NCBI GenBank assembly: GCA_905221605.1 | Contig: CAJNDS010002114.1 | Span: 441,632-505,631, forward strand | Source of the DNA: Symbiodinium natans | Taxonomy: Eukaryota; Sar; Dinophyceae; Suessiales; Symbiodiniaceae | Length of the DNA: 64,000 nucleotides | Direction of reading: 5' to 3' | In this document: one piece after another, positions 10,883 through 20,429 of the stretch | Position numbering within the stretch: the stretch's first letter is position 1 | Layout of the letters: each line of letters starts with the position of its first letter | Program-made: the position numbers and the translations under genes | The notes under the pieces: model-generated | The model's database searches: none | Told to the model about the DNA's origin: nothing | What the model saw: only the letters and a program-made list of their open reading frames with translations

Positions 10883-11784
10883 CAATATTCAGCAATGGAG
10901 TTTTTCGTGTGCTCAGTTCATCCCGGGACACCAGTCGCTTGATGGTTTCGAGCTTGTGTTGTGGGACATCGTGTTCATGAAAAGCCCATTGGAGTCTAAT
11001 GCCGCGTGTGGCCTATGTGTTCAGCAGGCAGAGTTTCACACACTGCACAAACATGAAGCCGAACCTCAAGCCCTGCCATGCTGAAATCCTGGACCCGCAA
11101 GCGTCTGAGCCTCAAGGCCCCAAAATGATCAAAATGCCCCAAAGCCAACATCCGAAACTCCGAAGCTGCAAAGCCCGGGGCCTGCTCCCAGGCCACGCTC
11201 GGCCGTCTCGATGCCCTGGACTGTGGCGGGGCCACAAAGATCCCACCTTGCACTCCCATTGCAATCCCTTGCACTGAAATAGGCCTTTCCTGAGAACCTT
11301 TACCCGATTCGCCTCCCGAGCCCAGGTTCCCCTTGCGAGCTCCAGGCCCTGGACCGCTTTGCGGCGCAGGTGCACGCGGAGTTCCTGGCTGCGCCTTCGC
11401 CGCAATGGGTTCTTGAGGCTCCGGATGGTGGGGGCAAAACAATGGTTACTACAATGTGACACTTGAAGTATTTTGTCTGCACATATTTGGCTGCCTTTTG
11501 CATTGAACCTGAGTCAGCACCGCTAAAGCTTTGAGTCATCGGTTTGCGGTGTGTCGGTGATTTTCCCGACACCCACACCTGCGGCTGGGTTTGCCCTCGC
11601 CTCTGCCACAATGGCTCGGCTTCCAGTCTTTTGATTCGGTTTCCGAGTCCGCCCTTTTGTTTCGGATTTTGTTCCCGCTTGAGCGACTTCGCGGTTGCCG
11701 GATCTGCCTTGTTCCCAGTTCCCGAATCACCGAGCTCAGTTGCGGTGTCTGGTTTTGCGAAAACGTGTTTGCCATTTCTCGTAG
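10883..11784. other. No recognisable gene; flank of the TIR element
   Basis: Minus-strand frames (10996-11442, 11112-11462, 11300-11788) overlap each other and lack domains. The last 150 bp contains TTTCCGAGTC/CCCGAATCA words related to the minisatellite at 6.5-6.85 kb. Confidence 0.4.
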
Positions 11785-11852
11785 CCATGTTTTAGGAGAC
11801 GGCGCCTCTAAGAGGCCGTGCGAGTAACCACAATTTCTGGGGCTCGGGGTGG

Positions 11853-11875
11853 GGTTGGGGGGGGGGGGTGGGGGT

Positions 11876-11916
<41 letters not shown>

Positions 11917-11940
11917 GGGGGGGGGGGGGTGGGGGGGGGT
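11853..11940 (+). repeat. G-homopolymer tract
   Basis: Nearly pure G with rare T over about 85 bp, inside the TIR element. It can form G-quadruplex structures. Its exact length is unreliable in any assembly. Confidence 0.9.
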
Positions 11941-12036
11941 AATCACGTGACTTGGGACTTCACACCTGCAACTCCAAAGCCTGAACCCCTAATCCCCACA
12001 GGCCCAAACCCTTGCTGTTTAATTCGGGGTTTATAA

Positions 12037-12520
12037 GCAAAACGCGCCCGCGCCTCGGCGAGAGCGCAATTTCAAGCGAAAAATGTGTCCGAAACTTCAA
12101 ACCGACACCCCCTAGAAAAAAACACAACAAACAAACGATCCTTAAACCCAAAAGAACAGTCCAAGCAGTGCAAACCCAAATCCTGAAACCTGAACCCTAA
12201 ACTTTGAACCTTGAACCCTGAAGAAGAATCAACTTGAGGCCACTATCAGGATCCAGTGCACAAGTCTGTTGGGTTACAACCAAAGCACAATTCCAGAAAG
12301 TCATGCCTGCGCTGTGGCGAGAGCACTATTTCGAACCTGAACTGCCGGAGCCATAACGCAGAAAAAACTTCCCGAACCGAAAATCGCCATTTGAAAGTTC
12401 AACATGGGGAATGAGCAAAACGTGCCCGCGCCTAGGCGAGAGCGCAAATTCGAGCAAAAAACGCCTCCAAAACTTCAAAAAAAAAGGACCCCCTGGAAAA
12501 AAACAACAAAAAAAAACGAT
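12037..12520 (+). repeat. Pair of ~105-bp direct repeats inside the TIR element
   Basis: The segments 12037-12142 and 12415-12520 share, in order, AAAACG(C/T)GCCCGCGCCT, GGCGAGAGCGCAA, an A-rich stretch, ACCCCCT(A/G)GAAAAAAA and AACGATC. A weaker third match (GGCGAGAGCACTATTTCGA) lies at about 12316. Confidence 0.8.
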
Positions 12521-12709
12521 CAGGCTTCGAGCGAAAATGCATTTTCCGAAAAAATGACCTAACCCTTCAGTGTTTCCGAGCCCTGCAAATGCTGCGGTGA
12601 TCACGAAAATGTGTGTTTTACTTGGGTTTTCAGCCCTCGACGCGAAAAATGTAAACACTGAATGTGTTCAGTCACACGGCCTCTTACAGGCGCCGTCACC
12701 ATGTTTTAG

Positions 12710-14147
12710 TTTCCCTTCCAGGTTTTCGAATCGCCCTTTTCCGCTTTTCGAATCTGTGACGTTTCTGTTTCCGAATTCGTGTCTGACGGGGCAAGCAGAA
12801 GCAAGGTACAGCGAACCCTGACACTCTGATGATCCCTTTTGAGACTTCTGAGCCCCTCTGAGTGCCTCAAATCCCACCACCAGGCCTTGGCAGCGCTGCG
12901 CTGCGCCGACGCGTCTGGCGAGGCGCAAGTGGGCTCTCCAGGTACATCTCGGATCGCTGTTCAGAAAACCTCAGCTATTGGGGCCCGGCATCTTTCAGAG
13001 ACGTAACGTGGTTCCGTCACGCTCGTCCGAAATTCGTTCTTAGCCATTAGGCGGCGCCCGACAAAGCAAGTTCATACTGCGTGCTCTTGAGCCACCTTGG
13101 CATTTGTAGGTCGTTCGGGTTAACGATTGGGGTGCACGTGTAAGTTGTGGGGTGTTGTTTCGGTTCAAAGCTACAGGTGCAAGGGTGTACAGTGGAGCGC
13201 AGGCGTGCCAAAAAACCTTGGCTGCGGACGTAGACCTTCCAGGCCCCAAGAACAGTGAGACCATCGGCTTGTTTTGAGTTTGCACCCAGGGCTTCTAAAA
13301 CTTTCCGCCAGACCACACATGCCCAGAACTGGGCAAGCGAACCTTGCTGTTTCCTGCAGGCCCCGTCCGCACTTGAGCCAAAGTTGCTCAAGGCCGTTAC
13401 TCGCATGTTCTTCAGGACACTGTGTTTTGGGGTATCGGTTTGCAAGAATATTCTGGAAACCATTGAGCGCTGCTCGTGGGCCCAGGGGCTTGAACCCAAG
13501 TGGCACGCAGCAAAGGTATTTTCACACGGCTTGAGTCCTGTTCCACTGCTTTGGTAGCCCTGAGCAAGCAAAGCCAGAAGCCTTTGTTCTCAACCCAGGT
13601 TGATGTCTTGGAGGAGGCGCTTTGGAAAGGCCTGCGGCTCAGAAGCCGGACATCATCTCGGGCCCAGGGTTCACACATGAATGTGGGGGTTGGTGTATGC
13701 TGTCTAATGTGTCTGATGTGGCTCCATTCCAAAGGGACGCTGAGATCCCAAACCTTGGAAGCTTCATCCCAAACGCTGATTGTCACCGATCCTGAAATCG
13801 CCCCATGCTGAGGCCTCGGCTTTCCGAGTCTCCACGAGGCTGCGGCAACCGCGGTTTTCGCGCTGCGCCGGGGCCGCTCTGCGGGCCTGGCCAGGCCCGT
13901 TCCAGGGTTTAGGGGATGGGGGCAGTTTTGGGGCCTTCAGCGTTTTGGGCCTCGAGGCTTTTCCAGGGGTTTCAAGGAAGGCTGAGGGGTTCAGGCTTAA
14001 ATCGGGTTTCTTGGGCCACATGGCATGAGCAGGAGCAGTCGTAAAGACGCTTCCTTCGTTGCAGTACTGTTCGTACATCTTCTGTGACCTGATCTGACCA
14101 AGCCAGGCCTGACTATGATAGTGATGCAGGAGAGCATCCTCTTTTAC
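12710..14147. other. No recognisable gene
   Basis: Short frames only. The last bases before the retrotransposon read CTTTTAC, followed by the TGTCT core at 14148-14152. Confidence 0.5.
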
Positions 14148-14190
14148 TGTCTTTAGCATGCTCTGATGGGCGGACTCCAGAAATTTGGCT
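14148..14190 (+). repeat. Split direct repeat A1 (left end)
   Basis: 43 bp beginning TGTCTTTAGCATGCTCTGAT, identical to A2 at 21317-21359. The first ORF starts 13 bp after it. Confidence 0.93.
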
Positions 14191-14202
14191 TAGGGCCCGT
14201 AG

Positions 14203-14778
14203 ATGGCCAGGCAGCTTCAAGTGTCCTTGCTAGGAGGGTCACTGGCCTCGGTGGCTTGGCACTTGTTGGGTGAGATCGCTGGCACTTACCAGCCTCAGTT
14301 TCCTTTTGACCCTTGCCCCACCTGTCCTTTGATCAAAGAGGGTTGGACTCCGGATCCGGAAAGTGTCTTGCTGGGGGTAGGGCTGGGGTTGCTTCTGGGG
14401 CCTCTGGTAGATTTGGTGTATTTGGTTCGGCTCTGGTGGGTGGCTCTCGTTCGCGAGCACGTGCGTGCCCTTCAGGCAGCCGCTGCATCGCGTTTTGTGA
14501 GTCGTCCGTGCATGGACGACACTGCTAGCCTGCTCCGCCAGTTTGGTTTGAGCTTGCAGGCCTTGTCCCTGGAGGTGCACAGGCAAGGTCAGGACCTGAG
14601 GCGCGTGCTGCGGCTGCTTGAGGAGCAGCAAGGTGGGTTCGAGGTGGTTTCGGGTGTAGATTCTGGGGTGGTCCCTCCAAGCATCCCTTCACTCCCTGCT
14701 CGGTCTACTCAGCCGGCCCAATCTTCCGTTGAGCATTGTCATCTCGAGGCCTCGCCTGCCTGGTTCAGACTGTGGTGA
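14203..14778 (+). CDS. Small retrotransposon ORF with a membrane segment
   Basis: An intact 191-residue frame starts with ATG just inside the left repeat. It has a CPTC motif at residues 38-41, a strongly hydrophobic, probably membrane-spanning stretch at about 54-83 (rich in L, G, V and ending in aromatic residues), and a leucine/arginine-rich helix at about 105-143 likely to form a coiled coil. I do not recognise the family. Its place, before Gag in a YR retroelement, suggests a protein of the element rather than a host gene. It is one of the few undamaged frames here. Membrane targeting of a particle is a possible role, but that is inference. Confidence 0.6.
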   Translation: MARQLQVSLLGGSLASVAWHLLGEIAGTYQPQFPFDPCPTCPLIKEGWTPDPESVLLGVGLGLLLGPLVDLVYLVRLWWVALVREHVRALQAAAASRFVSRPCMDDTASLLRQFGLSLQALSLEVHRQGQDLRRVLRLLEEQQGGFEVVSGVDSGVVPPSIPSLPARSTQPAQSSVEHCHLEASPAWFRLW

Positions 14779-14864
14779 CTCCATCTACTGTGGCTTTCCT
14801 GCGGCTTGGGAAGCGAAGCTAGCGTGTGAGGCGGCAGGCCTGCCATTGCCAGTCCGCCGCCGAA

Positions 14865-16189
14865 ATGTCAGCCAGTGAGTCGGAGGCCTCTCAGGAGGCC
14901 CAACGTCCTCAAGGCCTGTCTTTTGTCACTGCAGGCCGGAGGACCCAGTTTGACTATGAGGTCGGAGTTTTGGATGTGGGGGATGGACCGACGCGTCGGA
15001 GCCTCCAGATCATTCTGATCACCGAGTTCGAAGACCGTGTTGTGGTTGCTGGGACAAGAAGGCCGCAAAGCGCTTGGTTCCGGCTGGCCCTTTCACGAAG
15101 GCTTTGCAAGTTGAGGTGACAGCAGCCGCTTCGCTTGAGGCCAGAGATCAGGCAGGAGCTCACTCCCTGAAAGTCTGGGTGGGGCTCCTGGCAAAAGCGA
15201 TCGCTGACACTGTGGCATTCGACCGGGAGACTGACCCGGACGTCTTTTTCATGACCCCGCGAGGGGAGACTGCTTTGCCCTACGCCGAAGCTTTGGTGCG
15301 TGTGGCCAATGAGCATTTTGCTTTCTGGAGCCCTGCTTCTGAAGCTGGGGAGGAGAGGCTGAGAAAACTCGAGCAGAGCGTGCAAGACCTCTCTTCAACC
15401 ATCCAGCGCTTGATGGAGCGGCCCGCCTTGTTGCCAGCTCAAGCAAAGAGAGCCTCAAAAGCCAAGGCGGCCCGAAAGCCCGAGCATGCCGAGAAGCCCG
15501 AAGGCTCAGTGCCCGGCACGCCTAAGCCTCGTGGGAGTGCCGCCGGTCTGTCAGGATTGGACCCTTCGGTTGTGCGTGCAGCTGTCGCTGCGGGCATCGA
15601 TGCGAATGAGCTCGCTGAGGTGCAGGGGCTTTTGGGAGCAGGTCTTTCAGACTTCCCGCCGGGCGGAGTTGGCGACCTTGAGGGCCCAGCTAGCCTAGGA
15701 GCGGAAGCCGGTGACGAGGAGCTTGATGGGGGCCCCGAACTCACTGATCCCCACCATTCCGCAGTCGACACAGCAGTTTTGACCCTGACCGCCATCGTCA
15801 AGGAGCTGGCCGTGCAGCGCAAGAAGCCTGAGAAGACTTGGGAAGCTGTGCTCGATGGGGCTGACAGTTCGCATCTCGGAGACGGCTTCTCGAGCTCGGG
15901 CACCTCTGGAAGCCGCTCGAAGGCGGCGGCTTTCCGAGTCCTAAGCGCGTGCAGCGCAAGCAGTCACTGCCATCGATCAACAGGCCTTAGATCAAGGGTC
16001 CTGGCTCATAGCCCAGGAGGCCTTGCTCGAGCCCCCGCCTCCGCTGGGAGAGCTTCCGCTCCAAGCTTCTGGACTGGACCTTCGAGTCGCCGACCTTTTG
16101 CTGTACCGAGTGAGAGAGCTTGAGGGCTACTACGAGGCAAAGAAAAGCTTGGCGAGGGACGCGCCAGCGATGCTCCGGCTCTCCCTGTA
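14865..16189 (+). pseudogene. Gag-like protein, frameshifted
   Basis: The frame starts at the ATG at 14865 ('MSASESEASQEAQ') and continues into the frame open to 16123 after a shift near 15050-15056. The conserved-looking part reads 'SLKVWVGLLAKAIADTV...PYAEAL' and then a coiled-coil helix ('LRKLEQSVQDLSSTIQRLME', about 15360-15420) followed by basic K/A/P-rich sequence. A second shift in about 15900-15990 moves the C-terminal part ('EALLEPPPPLGELPL', 'YYEAKKSLARDAP') into another frame, ending at the TAG near 16187-16189. No zinc knuckle is visible. Calling it Gag rests on position and on the coiled coil plus basic tail; sequence homology cannot be tested here. Confidence 0.5.
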
Positions 16190-16415
16190 GGCGACCCTGA
16201 AGCCCCAAAAGGCGGGAGGCGCAGCAACAAAGACAGCAAAGGTTCCGAGGAAAGAGCTGGGAAAGGCGGAAAGGCAGGCTCCTCCGGGGGTCAAGGACAG
16301 TGAGGCTTCCGTTCTGTTAGGCCGGGAGGGGGAACCCTTCTCCTCTTGGCTGTGTGGGCTTTGACGGCCCTCTGCTTGTCCTCGTTTTCTTCCAGGTGCC
16401 TCCGGGCCGCTGTGC

Positions 16416-17795
16416 GTGGCGCGCCTGGTCCAAGCGCAGCCCTCGCCCCTCTTCTCCAGGTGCCTGCAGGCCTCTGTGCACGGCCATCCGCCATCGGTGG
16501 TCTGGTCTTCGCCCCTCTTTTTGGCCTTGCTTCTTCTTCGCATGTTGGCAAAGGTTAGTCTTTTGCTACTGCTCTTCGCTGCGTTCGGAGGCCGACCTCC
16601 GTCCTGTCTCTTCTCCTTCTCTGCTTTCAGAGGCCGTCCTCTGTCGTGCCCTAATCTCCTCTCGGCGCTCAGAGACCGCTCTCTGTTCTGCCCTAATCCG
16701 TGTGTTTCCCTGCTGACAGCTGCCGGGTCTGGGTCCCCTAGGTCTAGTGGTTACGCAGGAGTTTTTCAAGTTTCTAGCGCCAATAGTTTAGAGGCTGCTT
16801 CTGCCGAGGGCCCCGCCTGTGGATTGGGTCTTGAGATAAGTCGACCGTTCAGCTTTCTCCGAGGCCAGTCCTGCAGCCCGGTTCCGCCCGAGGTAGGTTC
16901 GCTCCCCGCGGACCTTGTGCATAAACATCACGAGCGAGTTCCTGGCGAGCTTTGCTTCTTTTGCAGGCCTTCGGGCCCCATGTCCAGGCCTTCAGTCCCG
17001 ATGGCATTTTCTCCTTTCTCAGCCCTGCCCGGTGCAGGCGCCAGCACAGTGCGGGCCTCGCAGATCTGGAGTCTTTTGAAGGACTTGACCGAGGCGGACC
17101 GCCATCTTTTGCATAGCTGTTCGCGTGCATTCTTTTCTTCCCAAGTCCATCGAGACTTTGGCTTCTCCTTTGCACAGAGTTGGGAGGAGTTTTGTGCAGA
17201 AGTGCCCGGCTCGCAGCCGGAGGATTGTGAAGGTATGGAGTGGGTCGCATGGGCCTTCGATGTGCTCGCTGCGAAACCTATGCGCCGCCTTGCAAAAGGG
17301 CCCTTAGCATCTCCGTTCTCCGCAACGGGCAGAGGCAGGTCTGGGGAAGCGATCGCGCGGGGCTGGACCAGGCTGGCTCGCTGGATGCAAGCTTGGAACA
17401 GGAGCTCCCAAGTTGATGCGGAGCCAATGGGCCGATCAGCCGGCAAGGTCGAAAAGGTCGAAGAGCAGATGAGGACTTTGGAGTGCCAGTTTGCGCGCAA
17501 CCTTGAAGCTGGGGCTCAGGGGGCTCGAGCTCCGAACATGGCTCTGGCAAAGGATGTCGAGGTTCAGCGCTTAGGGTTCCCGCCTCCTCCTGCCTTCGAC
17601 CCTAGCCCTTTTCTAGATGACGAGCTCCGAGAGTTATACCAGCGCCCTTCAGGCTTTCTGATCCCAGACGAAGACTTGCTCGAACCCCCGCCCAAGGTAA
17701 AAGTCCGGACGAGAGACAAGCGGGCTCGCCTTGACCTTCTGGCGGCCCTTGATCGCCAAGGTGTGCTACTGCTCGTCCCTGCTGGCGACCGAGGA
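16416..17795 (+). CDS. Linker ORF leading into reverse transcriptase
   Basis: A long open frame (475 codons to 17843) whose true start is unclear. From about 16980 it looks coding: 'ASQIWSLLKDLTEADRHLLH', 'FAQSWEEFCAEVPG' and a helical region with 'KVEKVEEQMRTLECQFARNL' (about 17446-17505). From 17580 it carries the usual N-terminal extension of YR-type reverse transcriptases, with a proline-rich stretch, 'FLDDELRELYQRPSG' and 'LEPPPKVKV'. The RT domain then continues in a different frame from about 17790, so a frameshift lies between about 17760 and 17795. The first 180 codons (V/L/C-rich) are probably not translated. Confidence 0.5.
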
Positions 17796-18640
17796 GCAAT
17801 TTGCAGCCGGCCTGTTCGCCATCCCCAAAAGTCTCGAGCGTGACCGGCTTATCCTTGATGCCCGGCCGGGCAACAGCCGAATGCCGCTCCATGCTGATTG
17901 GTTAGCCACGTTAGCTTCTCACACTTGTTTGGTTGACATTGTTCTGGAGCCTGAAGAAGAACTTTTAGCTTCAGGGGAAGATATTAAATGAGTACTACTA
18001 TAATTTTAGAATCAGTGAGGAGAGGGCGAAACAATACGTGCTCGTCGGGACTTACACTCCGCAGGAGCTATCGCATTTCGCGTCTTTCAAGCCGGAGCTG
18101 CTGGGGAGAGGCAAGATTGCAGCTTGCCTCTACACATTAGCTATGGGGGACTTGAATGCTGTCAGCTTCGGGCAAGCAGCTCACGTCGGCCTCGTTTTAT
18201 CCACTGGGCAGATCGAGATCAGCAGCTTCCTGACTCATCGTGGGCGTCCTCCTCGGGACCGCCTGTCACTCGGAATTGTGATCGACGATCTCCTCGTCCT
18301 TGAAAAGAGTCTTCGTTCGGTCGGGCAAAGGGAAAGGGGAGCAGGCAGCAAACGGCTTGTTTCGAGCATCCAAGAGAGCTACGCAGCAGCACACCTGCCG
18401 AGGCATCCAGCAAAAGGTTTTCTTTTAGAATCGCAGGCCGAGGTCTGGGGGGCGCAGATCGATGGACACTGGATGGGTGCGGCCAAACTGGAACAGACTT
18501 GTGCCTCTGGTCCATCTCACTTTGTCTGCATTGCGTCTTCCTGTTCTGAGCGTGTCTCTTTTGGAGACGCTCGCTGGTTCTTGGGTCGCAGCCCTTTCTT
18601 TCCGCCGGCGCCTGCTCTGCTTGCTTAGTGAAGTCTATGT
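17785..18640 (+). pseudogene. Reverse transcriptase domain, frameshifted
   Basis: This domain copies element RNA into DNA. Recognisable RT motifs in order: 'GLFAIPKSLERDRLILDARP' (about 17807-17866; the R-L-I-L-D-x-R-x-x-N box), 'GEDIK' then, after a one-base shift at 17989-17992, 'EYYYNFRISEERAK' (motif A region), 'LAMGDLNAVSFGQAAH' (about 18137-18184), and 'GIVIDDLLVLE' (about 18272-18304), whose paired aspartates are the catalytic C box. This is the DIRS/Ngaro-type RT. The TGA at 17989-17991 ends one frame; the next frame starts one base later. A further shift after about 18470 moves the thumb region ('AALSFRRRLLCLLSEVY') into the frame open to 18860. Confidence 0.85.
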
Positions 18641-19370
18641 GGCGCAGCGGGGAAGACATCGAACCGAAGTCCTGCGACCTTCCCCTGCGCTCCGTCAAGA
18701 GCTCTTGCTGCTTGTGGTCTTGGCTCCCCTGTTGCATAGTGACCTGCGAGCCCGGCCCGCAAACTTGCTGGTTGCGACCGATGCCTCAGACGACCTCGGC
18801 GCTGGGGTATCCTGCAAGGTCGCGCCCCCTTTTGCAAAGGAATTGCTGAGGCACACATAGACAAAGGGTTTGTGGAACCGCCTGCTCCGGCCTTCCGAGG
18901 CTCTTCTTTATGCAAAGGGTTTCCTCTCTGCAGAGCGCAGTCTTCCGGGAGAACACTACAAGACTAATGCTCTGTGGACCGAAGTGAATCGAAAGCTTCA
19001 ATTCAAACTTTTGGAAGTGTTCGGCAGGAATGTCCGGGACCACATAAACATAAAAGAGCTCGAAAGCTATCTGCTGGTTGAGGAGAATCTCGGCGCCGCT
19101 GATTGGGAGCACACGCGGCCCATCGGGCTGCCTGACTCTCAGGTTTGCTTGGGTTGCTTGATAAAGGGTAGGTCTGGTTCTAAGCAGCTAAACGAGAGGC
19201 TCCAGAGCTCCGTGCCTACACTGCTTCTCTTCGGCCTCCAGCCTTACTACGCCTAGGTTGCCAGCGGTGACAATGCCGCAGACGACCCGACACGGAGGAC
19301 CGAGGTTCGCAAAGCTCAAGGTCCGGCCCCTGAGTGGTTGAGGGAAGCAGAGGCAGGAAGCTTCGAAGGG
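18640..19370 (+). pseudogene. RNase H domain with in-frame stops
   Basis: It follows RT directly, as in other YR retroelements. 'LLVATDASDDLGAG' (about 18766-18807) is the first catalytic strand with Asp. After an in-frame TAG at 18858-18860 the same frame continues with 'HINIKELESYLLVEE' (about 19041-19085, catalytic Glu) and 'DSQVCLGCLIKGRSGSKQLN' (about 19134-19193, catalytic Asp and the KGRS.S..LN signature). A second in-frame TAG at 19254-19256 interrupts the domain's end, 'GDNAADDPTRR', and its 'PEWLREAEAG' tail. Both stops look like single-base changes, since homologous-looking sequence runs on in frame. Confidence 0.82.
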
Positions 19371-19654
19371 CTGGATGCTTTCTTGCAGGAGCAGGGGCTG
19401 TGTCCTTTGCAGCTCCAAGGTCTTGATAAGCTCGAGGCGAGTTTCCGAGGCCGGGACATCTCCTGTGAGGGAGTTCCCGCTCCTGGATCAACAACCAAGA
19501 GCAGCCGAACTTCACCAGCGCCGCTTGAGGAGCGTGCAGAGCATTCTTCTTCTGAGGGCGCGGATTTCCTTCCGAGACCAGCTTGTATCGACCGGCTCTT
19601 CGAAAGGTGTGCTGAATGGCCGGCGCCGAAAGAAAGGAGAGAGGCCGAAGAGTC

Positions 19655-20330
19655 GAGGCTACTTGTGCTTGTATGCTGGGCACAGGGGGGTCGCCAAGGC
19701 CTATGCAAAGCGCACGTCGGGCTGGGCCCTCACTTTCGACTGGTTGCACGGTCCTGAGCAGGATTTGTCTGACCCACAGCTGCAAGCCCTCCTTCTCGAA
19801 TCGGTCCTTTCGGGGTGGTTTCTAGGGGTTGGTCTAGCTCCTCAGTGTTCTTCATTCAGCATCGCTGTCACTCCTCCCATCAGGTCTGCTGACTTCCCAC
19901 AAGGACTTCCTGATCTCTCTGTGAGCAATCTGCAAAAGGTTCAGGTAGGCAATGCCCAGGCCGCCTTCGTTGCACGTATCGTTCGTGCCGCCCTTCGTGC
20001 GTCAGTCGCCTTCTGGTGCGAAAACCCAGACCGCAGCTGGATCTGGAAGCTGCCCGCGTTCGTGGCTTTGGCTGAGTTCGGGGGTTTGGGGTTTTGGGTT
20101 TATGATTGTTGTGTTTTTGAGAAGCCATGGCAGAAGCGGTCCCGCGTGCTGACAAACACCCAGCTGGCGAGCTCTGCAAACTTGTGCCGCGGAGGCCACG
20201 AGCATCTGATCTTGCGTGGCCGGTCCAAAGCCCATGGGCAAAGCTGGACGAAGGTAGCAGAGAGCTACCCCAGGAAGGTCTGTGAGATCTTGGCTAGGGC
20301 GATAGAGGTCGGCTGCCCTCGCCCGAACTG
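19655..20330 (+). CDS. C5-cytosine-methyltransferase-like domain of the retrotransposon
   Basis: This lies in the element's longest open frame (19375-21051, 558 codons; only the part from about residue 94 is likely real). Motifs: 'LYAGHRGVAKA' (residues 99-109), resembling the AdoMet-binding F-x-G box; 'LAPQCSSFSIA' (154-164), with the Pro-x-Cys of methyltransferase motif IV, where Cys attacks cytosine C6; 'WCENPDRSWIW' (214-224), in the place of the ENV motif VI; and 'WQKRSRVLTNTQL' (252-264), like motif VIII. Methyltransferase domains are known in YR retroelements, and cytosine methyltransferases have been reported in dinoflagellate retrotransposons. Catalytic activity is not shown. The preceding RNase H tail is in another frame, with the shift near 19655-19670. 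Confidence 0.7.
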
Positions 20331-20429
20331 CTCAATCAGCGCCTGTGTCAAGGATGACTCTGGCAGGATCGGTGAAGCAGACACACCAGGCCCGGCCAGG
20401 CGGCGGACGCCCCGCGCTGGCACTCTCTT

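Larger units (their letters stand above)
11785..12709. mobile_element. 0.9-kb element with terminal inverted repeats and 11-bp target duplication
   Basis: The direct repeat CCATGTTTTAG occurs at 11785-11795 and again at 12699-12709. Just inside lie inverted ends: GACGGCGCCTCTAAGAGGCC... from 11798, and the complement of GACGGCGCCTGTAAGAGGCC... ending at 12697. These match at about 25 of 28 positions. An 11-bp target duplication fits the Mutator-like superfamily (9-11 bp is known there), but the assignment is inference. The interior is non-coding: it has an 80-bp G tract and two copies of a roughly 105-bp segment (12037 and 12415). No transposase is present, so it would be non-autonomous. Confidence 0.65.
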
